DNA of 64,000 nucleotides from assembly GCF_015706575.1 (NCBI RefSeq), contig NW_024037058.1, forward strand, positions 1,729,754-1,793,753, given 5' to 3'. The position numbers and the translations under genes are program-made. The stretch comes from Patiria miniata. Lineage: Eukaryota > Echinodermata > Asteroidea > Valvatida > Asterinidae. Below are positions 1 to 12,700 of this stretch, in pieces. Every line of letters begins with the position of its first letter. The stretch's first letter is position 1. Under the pieces are notes generated by a model. The model made no database searches. It saw nothing but the letters and a program-made list of their open reading frames with translations, and was not told where the DNA came from.

Positions 1-1508
1 ATCATTTCGTTTTGTGACGTTTGCAAATGTTGTTTCTTCCCTTAAGCTCTGGTCTCCCACAACACCCTGGTTTTCACACCTGGATTGGGCATTTTTATCA
101 GAAATTGTTTTTTAACATGGCGGGTCCACATATATTTCACTCTGATAGGAACTGCACTATTTATTGACTGCTGAGTAGGCGTGGTGGGAATCTTCAGGAA
201 CCATATAGAATCAGCCCTGGCAGCCAGGCACTCCCTCTTCTTAATTGTCAAATTTAACTCCTTTTTACTTTCTGAATACAGTTAACGAAAGTGTTTTTCA
301 AACCAATATTTTCTAATATGCAAGCCCTAAACAAAAAATCCATGTGTTGATTTTTCTCCTGTAAACAGGTTGCGAAGGTACCATACAATTTTAAATTGAT
401 AGGCATGCAGGCAGGCATTATAGGCAGGCTGGTGTCATTTCTGTTGTAATCCACCCATTCAAGGCTCTACTTTAGAACTGGTAGCAAGGATCCAAGACAG
501 GGGACAAGGGTTGCTGGCCCCTGTACCGCAAAGACACACCCGAGTGCTATGGTAGATACCGTACACCATATGTGTTATACATGACTTAATCTGCATCATG
601 TTGTGCTGGCATCCTTGGAATAGGATTGCAGCACCTCTCTTCATTTTTGTAAGTAACTCCTTTGTAAGTAACTCTCCTGTAGCTCCTCACTCAACAAGGA
701 ACAATCACCTGAGTGATGTGTCGTCATCCAGCCAGTCCTAGATTGTGACACATTTTGAGCAGAGATGCCTGTGAAACAAAAGGCTGACTTACTACATTGG
801 CAGGTCACATACATGTAGGTGTTGTGGATCAGAACTTGTTCAGTCTGACTTTTTTCCCAACTGGTGACTCGGTCTAATGAGATGAGATGTGAAGGTTTGC
901 ATGGGGAAGGTAGCAACAGATAAAAGGTGTACGGTATGACCATGTGACAAATCTCATTTGTGAGGTTCTGAAAAGAACTGGGGAAAACTCAACGTCCCTT
1001 ATGGGCTCTGTGTGCCAAAAAAGAGGGCACTTTCTACCAATTTTGAAAGCCCCGTGGATGTGACTCACCTTGGTTTGTGTATGTATAGCGTGAAGTATGC
1101 AGGATTAATTTTGTACTGATTGTGCACAAAACCATAGCGTCTCCACGTGAACGTCAAGCGTGATCCCCTACCCAACTCTCCCTTTCTTGCCGGTGAGGGG
1201 GTATGTGTGCACGGGTTTTATCAAGGACAAATAAGTCAAAAGTCAGCTTCATTAAATGTAGTAAACCTTGCATTGGAGAATATAAGCAGGGTTGTTGGAA
1301 TCGCTTTCACTTTAATAAACCGGGTTGGGAGGTAGATCCCTGTGTCAGGGAGCTAGGTGCATAGCATTCAATCCAGAAAAACACCAGTTTCCAGACAATA
1401 TCTTGAGTCATGGGCTGATTTCTATTGAATGTTTTTTTCCAGCAAAATGAAAAGAACCTCTGAAAAGACAACCATATTTGTGGAGTCATTACATGTGCAT
1501 AGTCTGCA
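1..1508. other. Upstream TRIM37 intron, nothing assigned
   Basis: AT-rich sequence with short frames only, none with recognisable motifs. No RING exon of TRIM37 was seen here. Presumed intron because the first exon in the window (3625) starts mid-codon. Confidence 0.5.
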
Positions 1509-1509
1509 C

Positions 1510-1543
1510 TTAATTAGGCCGTGATTGAATACGGCCTAATTAA
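1510..1543. repeat. Short perfect hairpin
   Basis: Arms AATTAGGCCGT and ACGGCCTAATT are perfect reverse complements around an 8-nt loop. It lies just beyond the 3' side of the antisense LINE relic and could be its tail structure or an unrelated small palindrome. Confidence 0.6.
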
Positions 1544-1559
1544 ATACATAAGCAGCTGT

Positions 1560-3470
1560 AAGATCAACAAAGACAGTGCCGGTGATCTTGTTTTCTGGTG
1601 GAAGCCATCCTCAATGCACTGAGTGAGGATTAGAAGCTGTCCAGTTGTAGATTTGCCGGAATGGAAGCCTGCCTGCATGTTTCTTTATCAGTTGTTTCTC
1701 AATGAAGGGGGCAAGACGGTTGAGGCTGAGACGTTCCAGTAACTTAAATGTGTGACTTAGAAGGGATTTGGGACTATAACTTTTGGCTTGCAGTTGGTCT
1801 TTCCCAGGTTTTAGGAGGGCGATGACCTTCGATGTACACCACACTTTAGGGATTGTTTGTGTGGTGAGGCAGGTGTTGAAGAGCTGGAATAACCAATTTG
1901 AGGTGTTTGGTCCAAGATGTTTCAGCTCTTCTGTGAAAATGTTATCCAGTTTGTTGCTTTCCTGTTTTTTTATTTATGCCAGTCGCAAGTTCATTAGCAG
2001 AGAAGGGTTTGGAGAAGGGTTTGGTTTCCGTCACTTAGGAGAACGCGGCACTTTACCATATAATAGCAGTTGTGGGCTATTTGGTTGGCGGTGATGTTAC
2101 ACTGCTGTTCACTTGGCTCTGTGCGGTCATTGCTGAGCTTTTAACTCCAGGCTTTGTGGCTGTTCTTGGCCATATTGGTGGTTACCGCAAGGGTTTGCCA
2201 CAAGCTTTGATGCTGTTCTGATATGGCTGTTATTAATTCCTCCCCAGCTGAGATGGTATCGACAGCAAGAGGGTCGTTTTCAAGGTGTTTGTATTTCCTG
2301 TAAAAGTTCAGCACTACGGGATGCTAAGCCTGGAATGTAATCAGTGCAGCAGCCCCTAGGGATGTTCTTGCACCACTACATCAACAAACTTGTGTCATAG
2401 TTATGGGAGGTTGGATCAATGTCAGCTAGGTGGTGTTTGAGCTCGTTGGTGAAGCCTTCCCAGTTGGCCTACTAAGTTGAAACGGCGGTGGAATGGAATT
2501 GTTGTGGAGAGACAGCAGCAGTCACTTGGATTCCAATAGGGCGATGTTGGGTCTTTGGAATGGGGTCAAGGACCATCTTGTTGCTAAGCGAGGCAACGTT
2601 GTGGCTCACAAAGGCTTGATGAGGGTTGAAACTGCGTCTTCAGCCTCCACTGTGGAAAGACTTCAGCAGTTTCGCATTATGAATAAGGCTCAGTTGACTT
2701 GCTTCAGCCAGCGATTCAAAAGCGTCGCCGTCTGTGATGGAATGATAGCCAATGATGCTGCTGTGGTTATTAAATCCCTGATAATTATGCATGGCTTGGA
2801 CTGTTTTGTGGATTGTGGTGGTGGCATCAGGACGGGGCTTCCAGATGTTATGGCTACTCCACTAAGCTCAGTATTCAGGACTTTGATGTTCTGGTCATGG
2901 GGTATGGATGTTGACTGGATGAAAGTCCTGGTTTTGACCCCCCCCCCCCCTAAAAACTCCCATACTTCTTGTAGGGGCGCTCAATTGCCTGTGTAATACC
3001 GTGGAGTTTTGGTCTGTTGTTGTTGGAACTACGGTGCATTTCCTGCAGACAAAGGACATCGCACTTGGTGTCCTTGCAGATATTGGCAAGAAGGTATTCT
3101 TTGGTTGGCAATATCCCCTCAAAGTTAGCAGATATTACTGTAAGCACTGGCCTTAACAAAGGCCCCTTCGGAGTCAACGGCTGTGCCCTGCTGTGGGTGG
3201 GGTGGCGATGACATCTGGAATTTGGGGAATCATCTTCTTCCTCCATCGATGTTTATCAGATGAACAGCTTGTTGGTTGAATTGTTTTTGCTCGTTGGTTG
3301 GAGTGGCACTTGGACTAAACAAACAGGTAATACCGTTGGCACCAATGATAGCCAATGCCCTTGGTACCGCCAAAGCTGCAGGCTTCCATGCTTTCACTGG
3401 AGCTGAGCAGACGGGCAAGTTTGCGGTGAAGGGCAAGATCAGTTGTTGGCAGGCACTACATTAGTGTTCT
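1560..3470 (-). mobile_element. Decayed non-LTR retrotransposon (LINE), endonuclease to reverse transcriptase
   Basis: On the minus strand, reading from 3470 down, there is an upstream region (3436-3230), an apurinic-type endonuclease start (about 3150-2950: ISANFEGILPTKEYLLANI then CDVLCLQEMH), a linker region around 2400-2300 with NIPRGC and YIPGLASRSAELL, and the beginning of a reverse transcriptase (1844-1640: VIALLKPGKD, SLLSHTFKLLERL, NRLAPFIEKQL). The order endonuclease-linker-RT is that of Jockey/CR1-type LINEs. Stops and frameshifts separate the blocks and the catalytic half of the RT is missing, so it is dead. The 5' end lies about 150 bp before the first visible TRIM37 exon. Confidence 0.8.
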
Positions 3471-3624
3471 GCTGAGGTGTTATCTGCCTTTGCTGCAGAA
3501 TTATTAACATGTTGGTCAAATTATTATTTGATGCCATTTGCCTCTTGTGTTTATACCATTACACATGTATAGTAATTACATTAAAGAACAATGATTAAAA
3601 TATATAAATGTTGTTGTTTTCAAG

Positions 3625-3744
3625 AGCTCCTTTACAACTTCACGATTTGGTCAACTGTCGATGGGCAGAAGAGGTGACTAACCAACTAGACACACTACAA
3701 TTGTGCACCCCACACACAAGACCTGATGAACAAGATAGAGATAA
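3625..3744 (+). CDS. TRIM37: TRIM37 exon: RING-to-B-box linker
   Basis: Acceptor ttttcaag before 3625 and donor gtaagt at 3745. The frame starts with one base completing a codon and reads [20 protein letters not shown], which corresponds to the vertebrate segment just after the RING CPHC pair, then a less conserved hydrophilic tail ending in DRD plus two bases. A border two bases later (second AG at 3625-3626) is possible but would break the phase. The RING cysteines themselves must lie in an exon upstream of this window. Confidence 0.93.
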
Positions 3745-6700
3745 GTAAGTATTCTTTTCAAAGGAAGAGTCTATTTGATTATGTATTGTACAGTATTCTT
3801 TTGATATGATTGGACTCCAACTGTTCCTTTCCTAACAACAACCTGCTGCTTACCACAGGCAACTTTAGAACACCCTCACAGCACTTTTCAACAATCTTGC
3901 ATGCTAGTTTGTTTTGCCGTTCATACATACACAATATTCCAGCTGAACAAGTAGTTTATTCATAGTATTGCCATTACAAAGCAAATTCAACAAAAAAATC
4001 ATCTGGTCATCTGGTGAAATGGCTTGCTGTATAAAATTGGACCAGTAAAAACAGGCCATATTTTGGCACGTATGACCCTCACTTTGAAGGATATGAAAGA
4101 GTAAAAATTCAAAGAACAAATGTTACACAACACTTTTGATTTTAATCACTCCATGATGATGAAATTCTCCAGAGGTTGTGAAAAAAAATTAAGTTGTTCA
4201 CACTCTAGTGAATTCTGCATGACTGCAATATGCCTAAAGTTACCGAGGATCATTTGCATTTGTGTATTTTTTTTTTTTTTAAGAAATGGACACGTACCGG
4301 TACGTGACATGACAAGATTGGCGGTCTTTGTAGGGCTGTGCCGAATATTCGGATATTCGGTTATTCGATCGATAAACGAATATTCGAATATTTATTTTCG
4401 AATAAGAATATTCGGTGGTGATATGCAATGAAATAAAAAGGTGGAAAAAACTCCTTTTTTTTACAACAAAAGTGTATTCTCAAAGTTAAGTTTCAAGTTG
4501 CTGCCAAAACCCCCCATAAAAGTAGCTTGTATATATGCCAAGCAATAATGCCATACATATATTACTTCTGCTTTGGGAGTGCTTGCAGTAAAGCCAACCC
4601 ATTTTTTTAACGCCGGACTGCAACACCAATCGCTGATTCTTCCGACAAGATAAACAAGACATTTTGTCTTTCATGTCTTCACAAAACACTTCCTGACACC
4701 TTTTCATATCAAACTTCTAGCATGAGTAGTAACGTTTCCGCTGTCCGTATTTTTGTTTGTTGTTGTCCTACTTACAATCCCTACTTTCAAAAGAAAACCG
4801 CCGCTGTTTTTCCCCGATGCGATCCTGGCAAGTTTCCCCGCGCGTTGGTGTTACATGTACATGTGTGCAGCATAGGAAAATGCAGCGTGGCATTGGAGAG
4901 GAGCACGTGTTAATTTGCCCACGTGCGCAGTGGGAGGGGCTTACTGGATCGGCTATTGACATCGCGAAAATGGCATGCCAACATCGATGTAGAAGACCTC
5001 TGCAATCTCATGCAAAGAACTTGATTTCTTTTTTCTGTGTGGGCCTTTGTATTTTCCGTTTTCATGTACTTATTTTGAGGACGTACTGCTCGCACAGGGT
5101 CGCACAAGAAGCGGTACATTACACTGATACAGCGAAGCCAATTCCCCCCAAAGTTTTCCATCGCCTGTTCAATCGTGTCGAATCAATCGTGTCGAATGCA
5201 CGTGGTTATAGGGAATCGCCTTGCATGCAGTATGCTGCTCACAGCACGTGGCGGTGTTGTAGAAAACTTGTCATGAACCCCAACATTACATTAAAACGTT
5301 TTGAAAACCTTGGTTCATTTACGTTACGGACTCTGGGATTTTTCTAAAAGAATTTCTTGTTTACTTTTAGGGGTAAATTTATTATGGCTGTTAGATGCCT
5401 CCGTAATTATATACATGTACATGTACAAAATAATCTAGTTCTCTCAACTGATCAGAGCACCCTTTTATCGAACACATTTTCGTTCGCTGTCCGTCAGCTT
5501 TGTTCGCTGGGTTAGTCTGCTAATTGCACCCAATATTTGCACAAATAAAACATACATAAACACTTCAAAAACTAGTTCAGCAATTATACTTTCAGTAATA
5601 ATAGCGGGAACCTCTGGCTTATGTCCTCCAAGTTGAGCAAAACGCAAGAAAAAGGGCAGACAACAGAGAGGATTTCAAACTCAAAAGAGCTCTCATTTAT
5701 TTCGCCAGACAGACTTTGCGGTCAACTCACCGCACCGTACCCCTGATTCCCAGCATAGAAAACCACAGCTAGATAAAATGTATCAAAATGTTACAAGTTG
5801 GAATATCCAAACCTTTTAGTGGCCTATTTGTTAGAAAGTTATCTCCAGAGCACGCACTTAGCCAGACAAAAGAACCGGGTCAGCGCACCTGTGCCCTAAT
5901 TAGCCCGCCAACAATGCGCCCGCCGGAGCTCGGCTGGCGATTTTTTTTTTTTTTTTTTGCTGAAATGTCACCCTTCGTGTTTTGGGTACACAGCTTATAA
6001 TACATCCCCTGTGGGCAAACAAGGAAATACTGCTTTGCACGTGTCAAGCTGGGGCGTGTGTATGCCGCGCCCACGCCCATTATTTGCATAAACTTAAATA
6101 TGCATTTACAATTCAAAGACCCATATTTCATTGAATAAAGACATTAAATATCATAGGTTTTTTTCTTGGAGTTTTTGGTTGTTGAGAATAAATTTATTTA
6201 AAATGATTTAAAATCATTTCCTCAATTCTTGGTGACAAAAAGTGCGAGTTATTATTATAAAAGTGATTTTTTATCCTCAATACTGTGACTAGGAAGTACA
6301 CCGTTTTGTAGACTTCAAGAAGCTTCCAGTAATAGATATGCTCGGTTCCTGTTTGCGAGTTAAGGGTCGGAGAGTCACAATAGCTGACGCCACCCGCCGT
6401 GTTTGGGGTTCACGGCTTAATACGTCCCCCATGCAAACAAGGAATCCTTCACTCTAGCTTCTCTGGTTATTGTTAATCTTTAAATTACTGACACTGAAGA
6501 ACAACTGATTGTTGTCAAATACCTGACTTACCTGTGAAGAAATCATGCATGGCATGCTGACGTGCGCACGTACGTTGACTATACATGTACATGTATGGCA
6601 TATTTTTGCTTTTGAGGGAATTTGGAATGGCCAAATAACCGAATATTCGAATATTCGATCGATTGGAAGGTCGAATATTCGAATATTCAATTATTCGAAT

Positions 6701-9700
6701 TGACTCAGCCCTAGGTCTTTGCAGTGTTTAACCAGAGATGAAACATCTCTGATTTTAATCGGAAATCTGATTTTTGACTTTTCCAACACACTTTCAGATT
6801 TGCTTACAATTTGTCCCACAAAATTGGATTTTTTTAACAATTTTTCCACAATTATTTAAATCATAATTTCGAAGAAAAGTCGAGGAAAACAGCACCTAAG
6901 AATTATCGTGAACGTAATTTTAATCTCTGTCGCCAGTCGTTAATGGAGTGTTTTGACAGTATAAACACCTAGAGGCTAACACTGATCAGACCTTTTCAGG
7001 CTGGATAAAAGGTTAAACAATGAACTGTGACATGAAAAAATCACTGCGTCACACAAGGTAATACAGTATTTATTATTACATTTCTTTACCCAGGGTGTGC
7101 CCAGTATGTGCTGCGTGCATGTACTACATGTAGCTGCACACAATGATATGCAACAGTACCAAAGCACATACTGCGCCGCCTGCTAGCACATGGCCGGTCG
7201 GGTACGGGTGGCCTCATCTGCTCATGAATGATCCAGTGGATAAAATCCAACATGTTGTTCGATTTTCGGAGGTTTTAGATTTAGTTGTACAAATGCAATG
7301 TCTTGAAGATGGCAAAGAGAGCGTTAGTGATACATTTCACTGGAATTTGTTGGGAGAAAAAGAGGATAATGGCCGATTTTTCTCCCAAGTACAGGTACAA
7401 GTGGAGAAGTGGAGTTGTGTGGTTGAATCACAGACATGATTGAACCATGGACCATTTAATGGTCCGTGATTGAACGGTGTCATGAATGGTGGCCCTTGTC
7501 TTTCAGATTTTTTCCCTCAACTTTCTCAAGTAACAACTGAACTTCTTTGTTGATAAGTTTGTTACTCTCACCGTAATTCAGGCTTTTACATTTTATGAAA
7601 ACACTGACCATTTTTCATCTTAAAATTTTGTTTGGATCGAAAAATAAAACAATAATCAGTGTCCGAAATTGGGCATGATGTGTATTGTACATGCATGTAT
7701 GTACAATCATATATACCACGTATGTTCATGCCAATGCACTTGTGCACCACTTAGTTTTTTTTCCCCCCATGCCCACACCCATTCCACACCTGTTGATCGG
7801 ACATAAACAATATCCCATAATTTCCACAAGTTACAGACAACCTAAACGCATGAAAATTTCTGAGAACATTAAATGTGAATTTTACATTTATGTTATGAGC
7901 TGAGAATGTCCAAATGTAAAAACTTCTCCGAAAAAAGAGATTTTAAGAGAGAAAAAAATCTTTTCCCCAAAAACTCTTCATACCCTGCGTGAATAAATCC
8001 AATTTTAACTCCAGTTTTCCTGGACAATTAGAGATATTGCCATTTAGATGATAGAATAGATGATGATAATGATACCATTTCCAAGATTTACGTTTTTCCG
8101 CTGACCCATATAGGGCAGCATGATTTTCCGCATTGCGCAAGCCGGGCCAGTGCTCCATGTGGACGGCCCAACATGGCCGTCCTTGCATGGTGACACTGTT
8201 TTTGACGGCGTCCAGTTCATACATATGTAAACGTACGGTCGGAAACTTAAAAAACAATACCCACCTAAGGAATGCAAACCTATTCGCAATAACTCATAAA
8301 TCCTATAATGCTATTTTTTAATATCTCATTCTAGTGCTGTCATAAGTGGCATGTTTGGGGAAACTGGAGAACATTAAAACAAAATCCCAACTTATTTGGC
8401 CCTTTTTGACGATGATTTCATGGAAATGGAAGCAAACATCGATCCAAAACGACATTTTCTTGAAAATGTTGACTTTTTATCACAAAAATATGGCAAATAA
8501 AATAAAAAGAAACTCATTCAATTTCATCCGGTGGCATGTTTTCACTTCATCTAGCAAAATGAATAGGATGTTTTCAGATGAAAATAAGTGTGTCTTTCCT
8601 CTCCGCAATGCTGCCATTTCAACAGTCACTGGCATTAGCCGAGATTTTGGCGCATGCGCACAAACTAAGTGGAAAGGATGAACATACATGATGCAGCGCG
8701 GCCCAGTTTTCAGACACATATTTTTGTTTGGCCTATTTTCCGATTTTTTTCCCATATGCCAGTTTCATCTCTGGGTTAACAAATATCGTCAAATTTTTGA
8801 AAAGTGTGCCATTGGACACACTGTTTTAAAAAAACACCAGTCCTTTGATCACTGTGGGCAAGGGTGTTCTCTTTAAATCGGTAGGTTCGTTTCCAGTAAT
8901 TCTATGGCCTTTAATACCAATGTACTCTTTTAAACAGATGTGAAGCACATCATGAGAAATTGAGTGTGTACTGCTGGACATGCCACAAGTGTATATGTCA
9001 TCAATGTGCTCTCTGGGGTGGAGCGGTGAGTACCAAGTACATTTTATATTAGCATACAGATCAAATAATACAGAACAACAATTACAGTTGGCTATTATCA
9101 TTGCTTTAATTTAAAGAAGTTTTTATTGATATGTAAGACATAAAAGTTCAGTAAAGACATTCATAAATATCTAAGTCAGTTTTTCCCATTGGTGGATAGC
9201 CTGTCACGTGGCTGGTCTTAAACAGATGATAAAGTCATGGCTAGCTGGTCTTAAACACTTTTCCAGTGTCAGATGAAATTTGGGCTCCTATGAAATCCTG
9301 TGCCTTTTACCGTTTTATTGGTTGAACGTTCATAATCTTCACAGGCATGCGCAATACTACCAGTGAGTCAGTATTTCATAGTCCTAAATTCACAACCCAC
9401 TGGCCACAGCTGCGTCTGCATGCAACGGGCGTGCCAATCTCCATAAATGGACTTGTTTAAGTCTTACTCCCAAGCTAGACACTCCATTATATAGCTAGAG
9501 GAGTGTTTCAAAAAACATGAATTAAATTGCTGAACAAAATTGTTGGAAATTTTTATTCTGGCCCGTTTCGACATTTGGACCGAAAAGTTTTGATTTTTTT
9601 TTACTGAAAAGGTATCTATGAATGGGAATAAATAAACAAGTCAAGTCTAAAGTAAAAAAAAAAAACACCGTGAGATTTTTGATATGATGGAAAGCACTTT

Positions 9701-12700
9701 ATAAGAATTACAATTTATTTAAGCATTGTAATTTAACTTTGCATAAAATGTAAAACCTGAAAAGAAATGTGGAAACATGTAAATTTGTAAAATGGACCTG
9801 CTAAGCATTCCAAAACTGTTTTGGCATCTCTTTTAGGTCTTAGAAAATACCTGACGACATACGGACTCCTACTACCAGCCTGTAAGAAATAGACCATTTA
9901 CTTCCCGTGGAGTGCTGTGGCCTTTTTTTAATTAAAAAAACAAGCAATGCACCCTCAATTATTGCTCTCATATCGTCCACCCCATAAAGTCTGGTTCACT
10001 TTATCTTTGTAGAGTATTCCATGCAATTGTCAGTCATGGCATTCTCTCTCCCTTCCCCTACTAACAACACTGGTTCTTCATCTTTGTACAGTATTCTATT
10101 GGTTGTTCAGCAATTAAAAGATAACAATCAAGCAACTTAGACTTTTGCTGCAATCAAGATGGCCATAATTTTTGCTTTAAACGTCAATGTAAAAGAAAAT
10201 CTAAAACTTCCCTGTGTTTCGTGGCAATAAGCAAACTTGGGCATATCCTGTGGCACCCTTAAACATCTCAGGCTTTCAACGTCTAGACATAAAACTATCA
10301 TCAAGCAGCAGTTCCAAAGTGTGTGTACATTGAAAGGGGAAATTCCCAACATCATACAGGGTTGCCCATTGTGCTTTCAGGTACATACATGTAACTTAAA
10401 CAGGCGTAAGTTCCGTACTCTTTTCATGTAATCAGTATGAATGTCATGTATTTTTTTTATTTTTTATTTTTTATTCTCTGGATAGTACCATTTCGTGGCG
10501 AATTTCGCTCTGTGGCAGGGTCTCGGGGATGTTGCAAGATATTTCATTTCATTTTATCAACATTTGTTTCCAATTCCATCAATCAATAGGAATACAATGT
10601 ATATAAATAAATAGAAGAGGAGGATTTGGAGCACAGCCAAAAAAGCACAGCTTGTATTAGGAAGTGCCCATACAATTACAAACACCACAGTACAGAATAA
10701 ATTGACAAAACACAAACAGTAAATACTAAATACACAAAACGAATACAAACACAATTCCATACACAATATCCATTGGTTGATCCAACTGTAAAAAAAAAAT
10801 AATAATAACTTTTAGTAACGCTACTGGTAGATATAAGAGTAGAAATTAAATTGGAAAAAAAAAATCACTTTTGAAGAATCGAGCATGGAAGTTCGTTTCC
10901 TGTCCCATTATTATATCAATTAAATAAAAGATACCTTTTTGGGACTTTGATCACAAGAACTCATATCAGGAGCTTGCGACACCATCACGGTGTCTTTGTC
11001 AACTGGTGTTGTTAAGGCCCTCACGTGACCCGTCGCGTGACCAAGCTTGGTCGCGCGACAGGAGGTTTCTCCAACGCTGGTCGGCTGACCAGCGTTGGAA
11101 ATTGATGCAAACTTTTGAAGAAGGTAAGACTTAAGATTACATTGAAAACTGAATAAGCTGTGACTATTCCTTATTTAAACTTGCAGGCAATCCATTCCAG
11201 TGAAGTGGCCCGGAGTGCCTTCTGCTGTGTTTAAAGGCCGATGTCCTGAACTTCATGATACAAGAATTGACAAATATCATACAAATATTATACCCATGAC
11301 TCTCAAGAGTCAGTACTTAATTGTGTTGTTTGACTTGATTTTTAATTTGAAACAAGCAAACAATTTTAGACAAAAGTACACAAAAAACAATTATACCGAG
11401 ACTTTGAAACCGAGTAAATAATGGTCATACATGAAGCAAAACTGTGGAGGTCTCCTTTTCCATGCCCAAACCTAAATCTGTCAAAACTTTAGCAATATCT
11501 ATGCAGCATTACATTCTTTTTATTTGTTAACATTACTTACATTTTATCTTCTCCATTTTGGTTGCTGTATTGGGATGTTTTAAGAGTATTCCTTTTGATG
11601 ATAATGCAGACTTTGTAAAGTAAAGTGTGTGACACAAAGAAGCACACTAACACTGTTAACAAAAACTATGATGAATTTGAAGTTTTTCCCTGTTTAGAAT
11701 TCAATGTGTATTTGAAACAATTTGAATAAGTGAGACTTTTATTACATTCATGTATATGAAAATAAAATAGAGCGTTTCTCAAACAGAATCAGAAAAAAGT
11801 TCAAATGTTTTTGAAGAATTTAAATATCAACCGTGACCCTAAAGGCTCATTTCAATTGTGCAGAATCTTGCTTTTTGAGTATTGTAAGGGTCAAATGATT
11901 TCTGCTCACTTGAACCGGTTTTGCCATGTTGGACAAATTTGATCATGTTATGAACTTTACTCATTAAAATGAGATGTTTTTGATACACAAGGGCTGGTTG
12001 GATCATCATAAAACTTGGTGGGAAGTACATGTAAGATAATGTTATTAGTATGCAAAATCTTAAGTGACGTCATAATGATGTAAATGGTTGATTTGTTAAT
12101 GATTTTTCATGCATTTTCAAATCAATTTCTAAAATATATATTTAAAATGACTTAAACCCTTGTAAGAGCACCGACAACAGTTTTCCATCAGTGCACAGCA
12201 TGAGAAAACTTTCAAATACAAGGTCTTTAACTTTTTGCCATGTCCTTTTTGTGTAAGTTGAGTTACTGATCAAAAACAAACTGCCAAACGAGCAGAACTT
12301 TATTATGTAGTTACTTACTTTTTTTGTAGTTAAATCAATGAATTTCAAGGGATCTTGTGTTAGAAAAATCCACCTTAAATGCTTCTATGGAATAACAGCA
12401 CTGAGAAGACCGTACCCAAATTACCTGTATACGGTAGTATGCAGTCTAACAATATACAACAAATCCTTGTGCATTAGGTACAGCTCCAGAGCCTTGTGTT
12501 ACCATTAATAGTGTTCAATGTTTTTTTTGTATTCACATTTCTATTGACCTTGCAGCAACATACAGGTCACACATTCAAACCCCTAGATGAGGTATATGAT
12601 CAACATGTCTCTCAAATCTCAGAGGAGGTTGCAGCATTGAGAAGACGCCTTATGGAGCTGATCAGTCTTGTCCAAGAAGTAGTAAGTTAACTATTTTTGT

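Noticed and set aside
2493..2996. 167-codon + strand frame
   Set aside because: It is the antisense reflection of the LINE relic at 1560-3470, which gives recognisable domains on the other strand.
4757..5347. 196-codon frame in the hAT-type element
   Set aside because: No transposase, BED or RNase-H-like motif; part of it is MITE sequence in antisense; composition is not protein-like.
7143..7439. 98-codon frame as a host gene or transposase
   Set aside because: The corresponding place in the related element at 22769-23639 is full of stops and no domain is visible.
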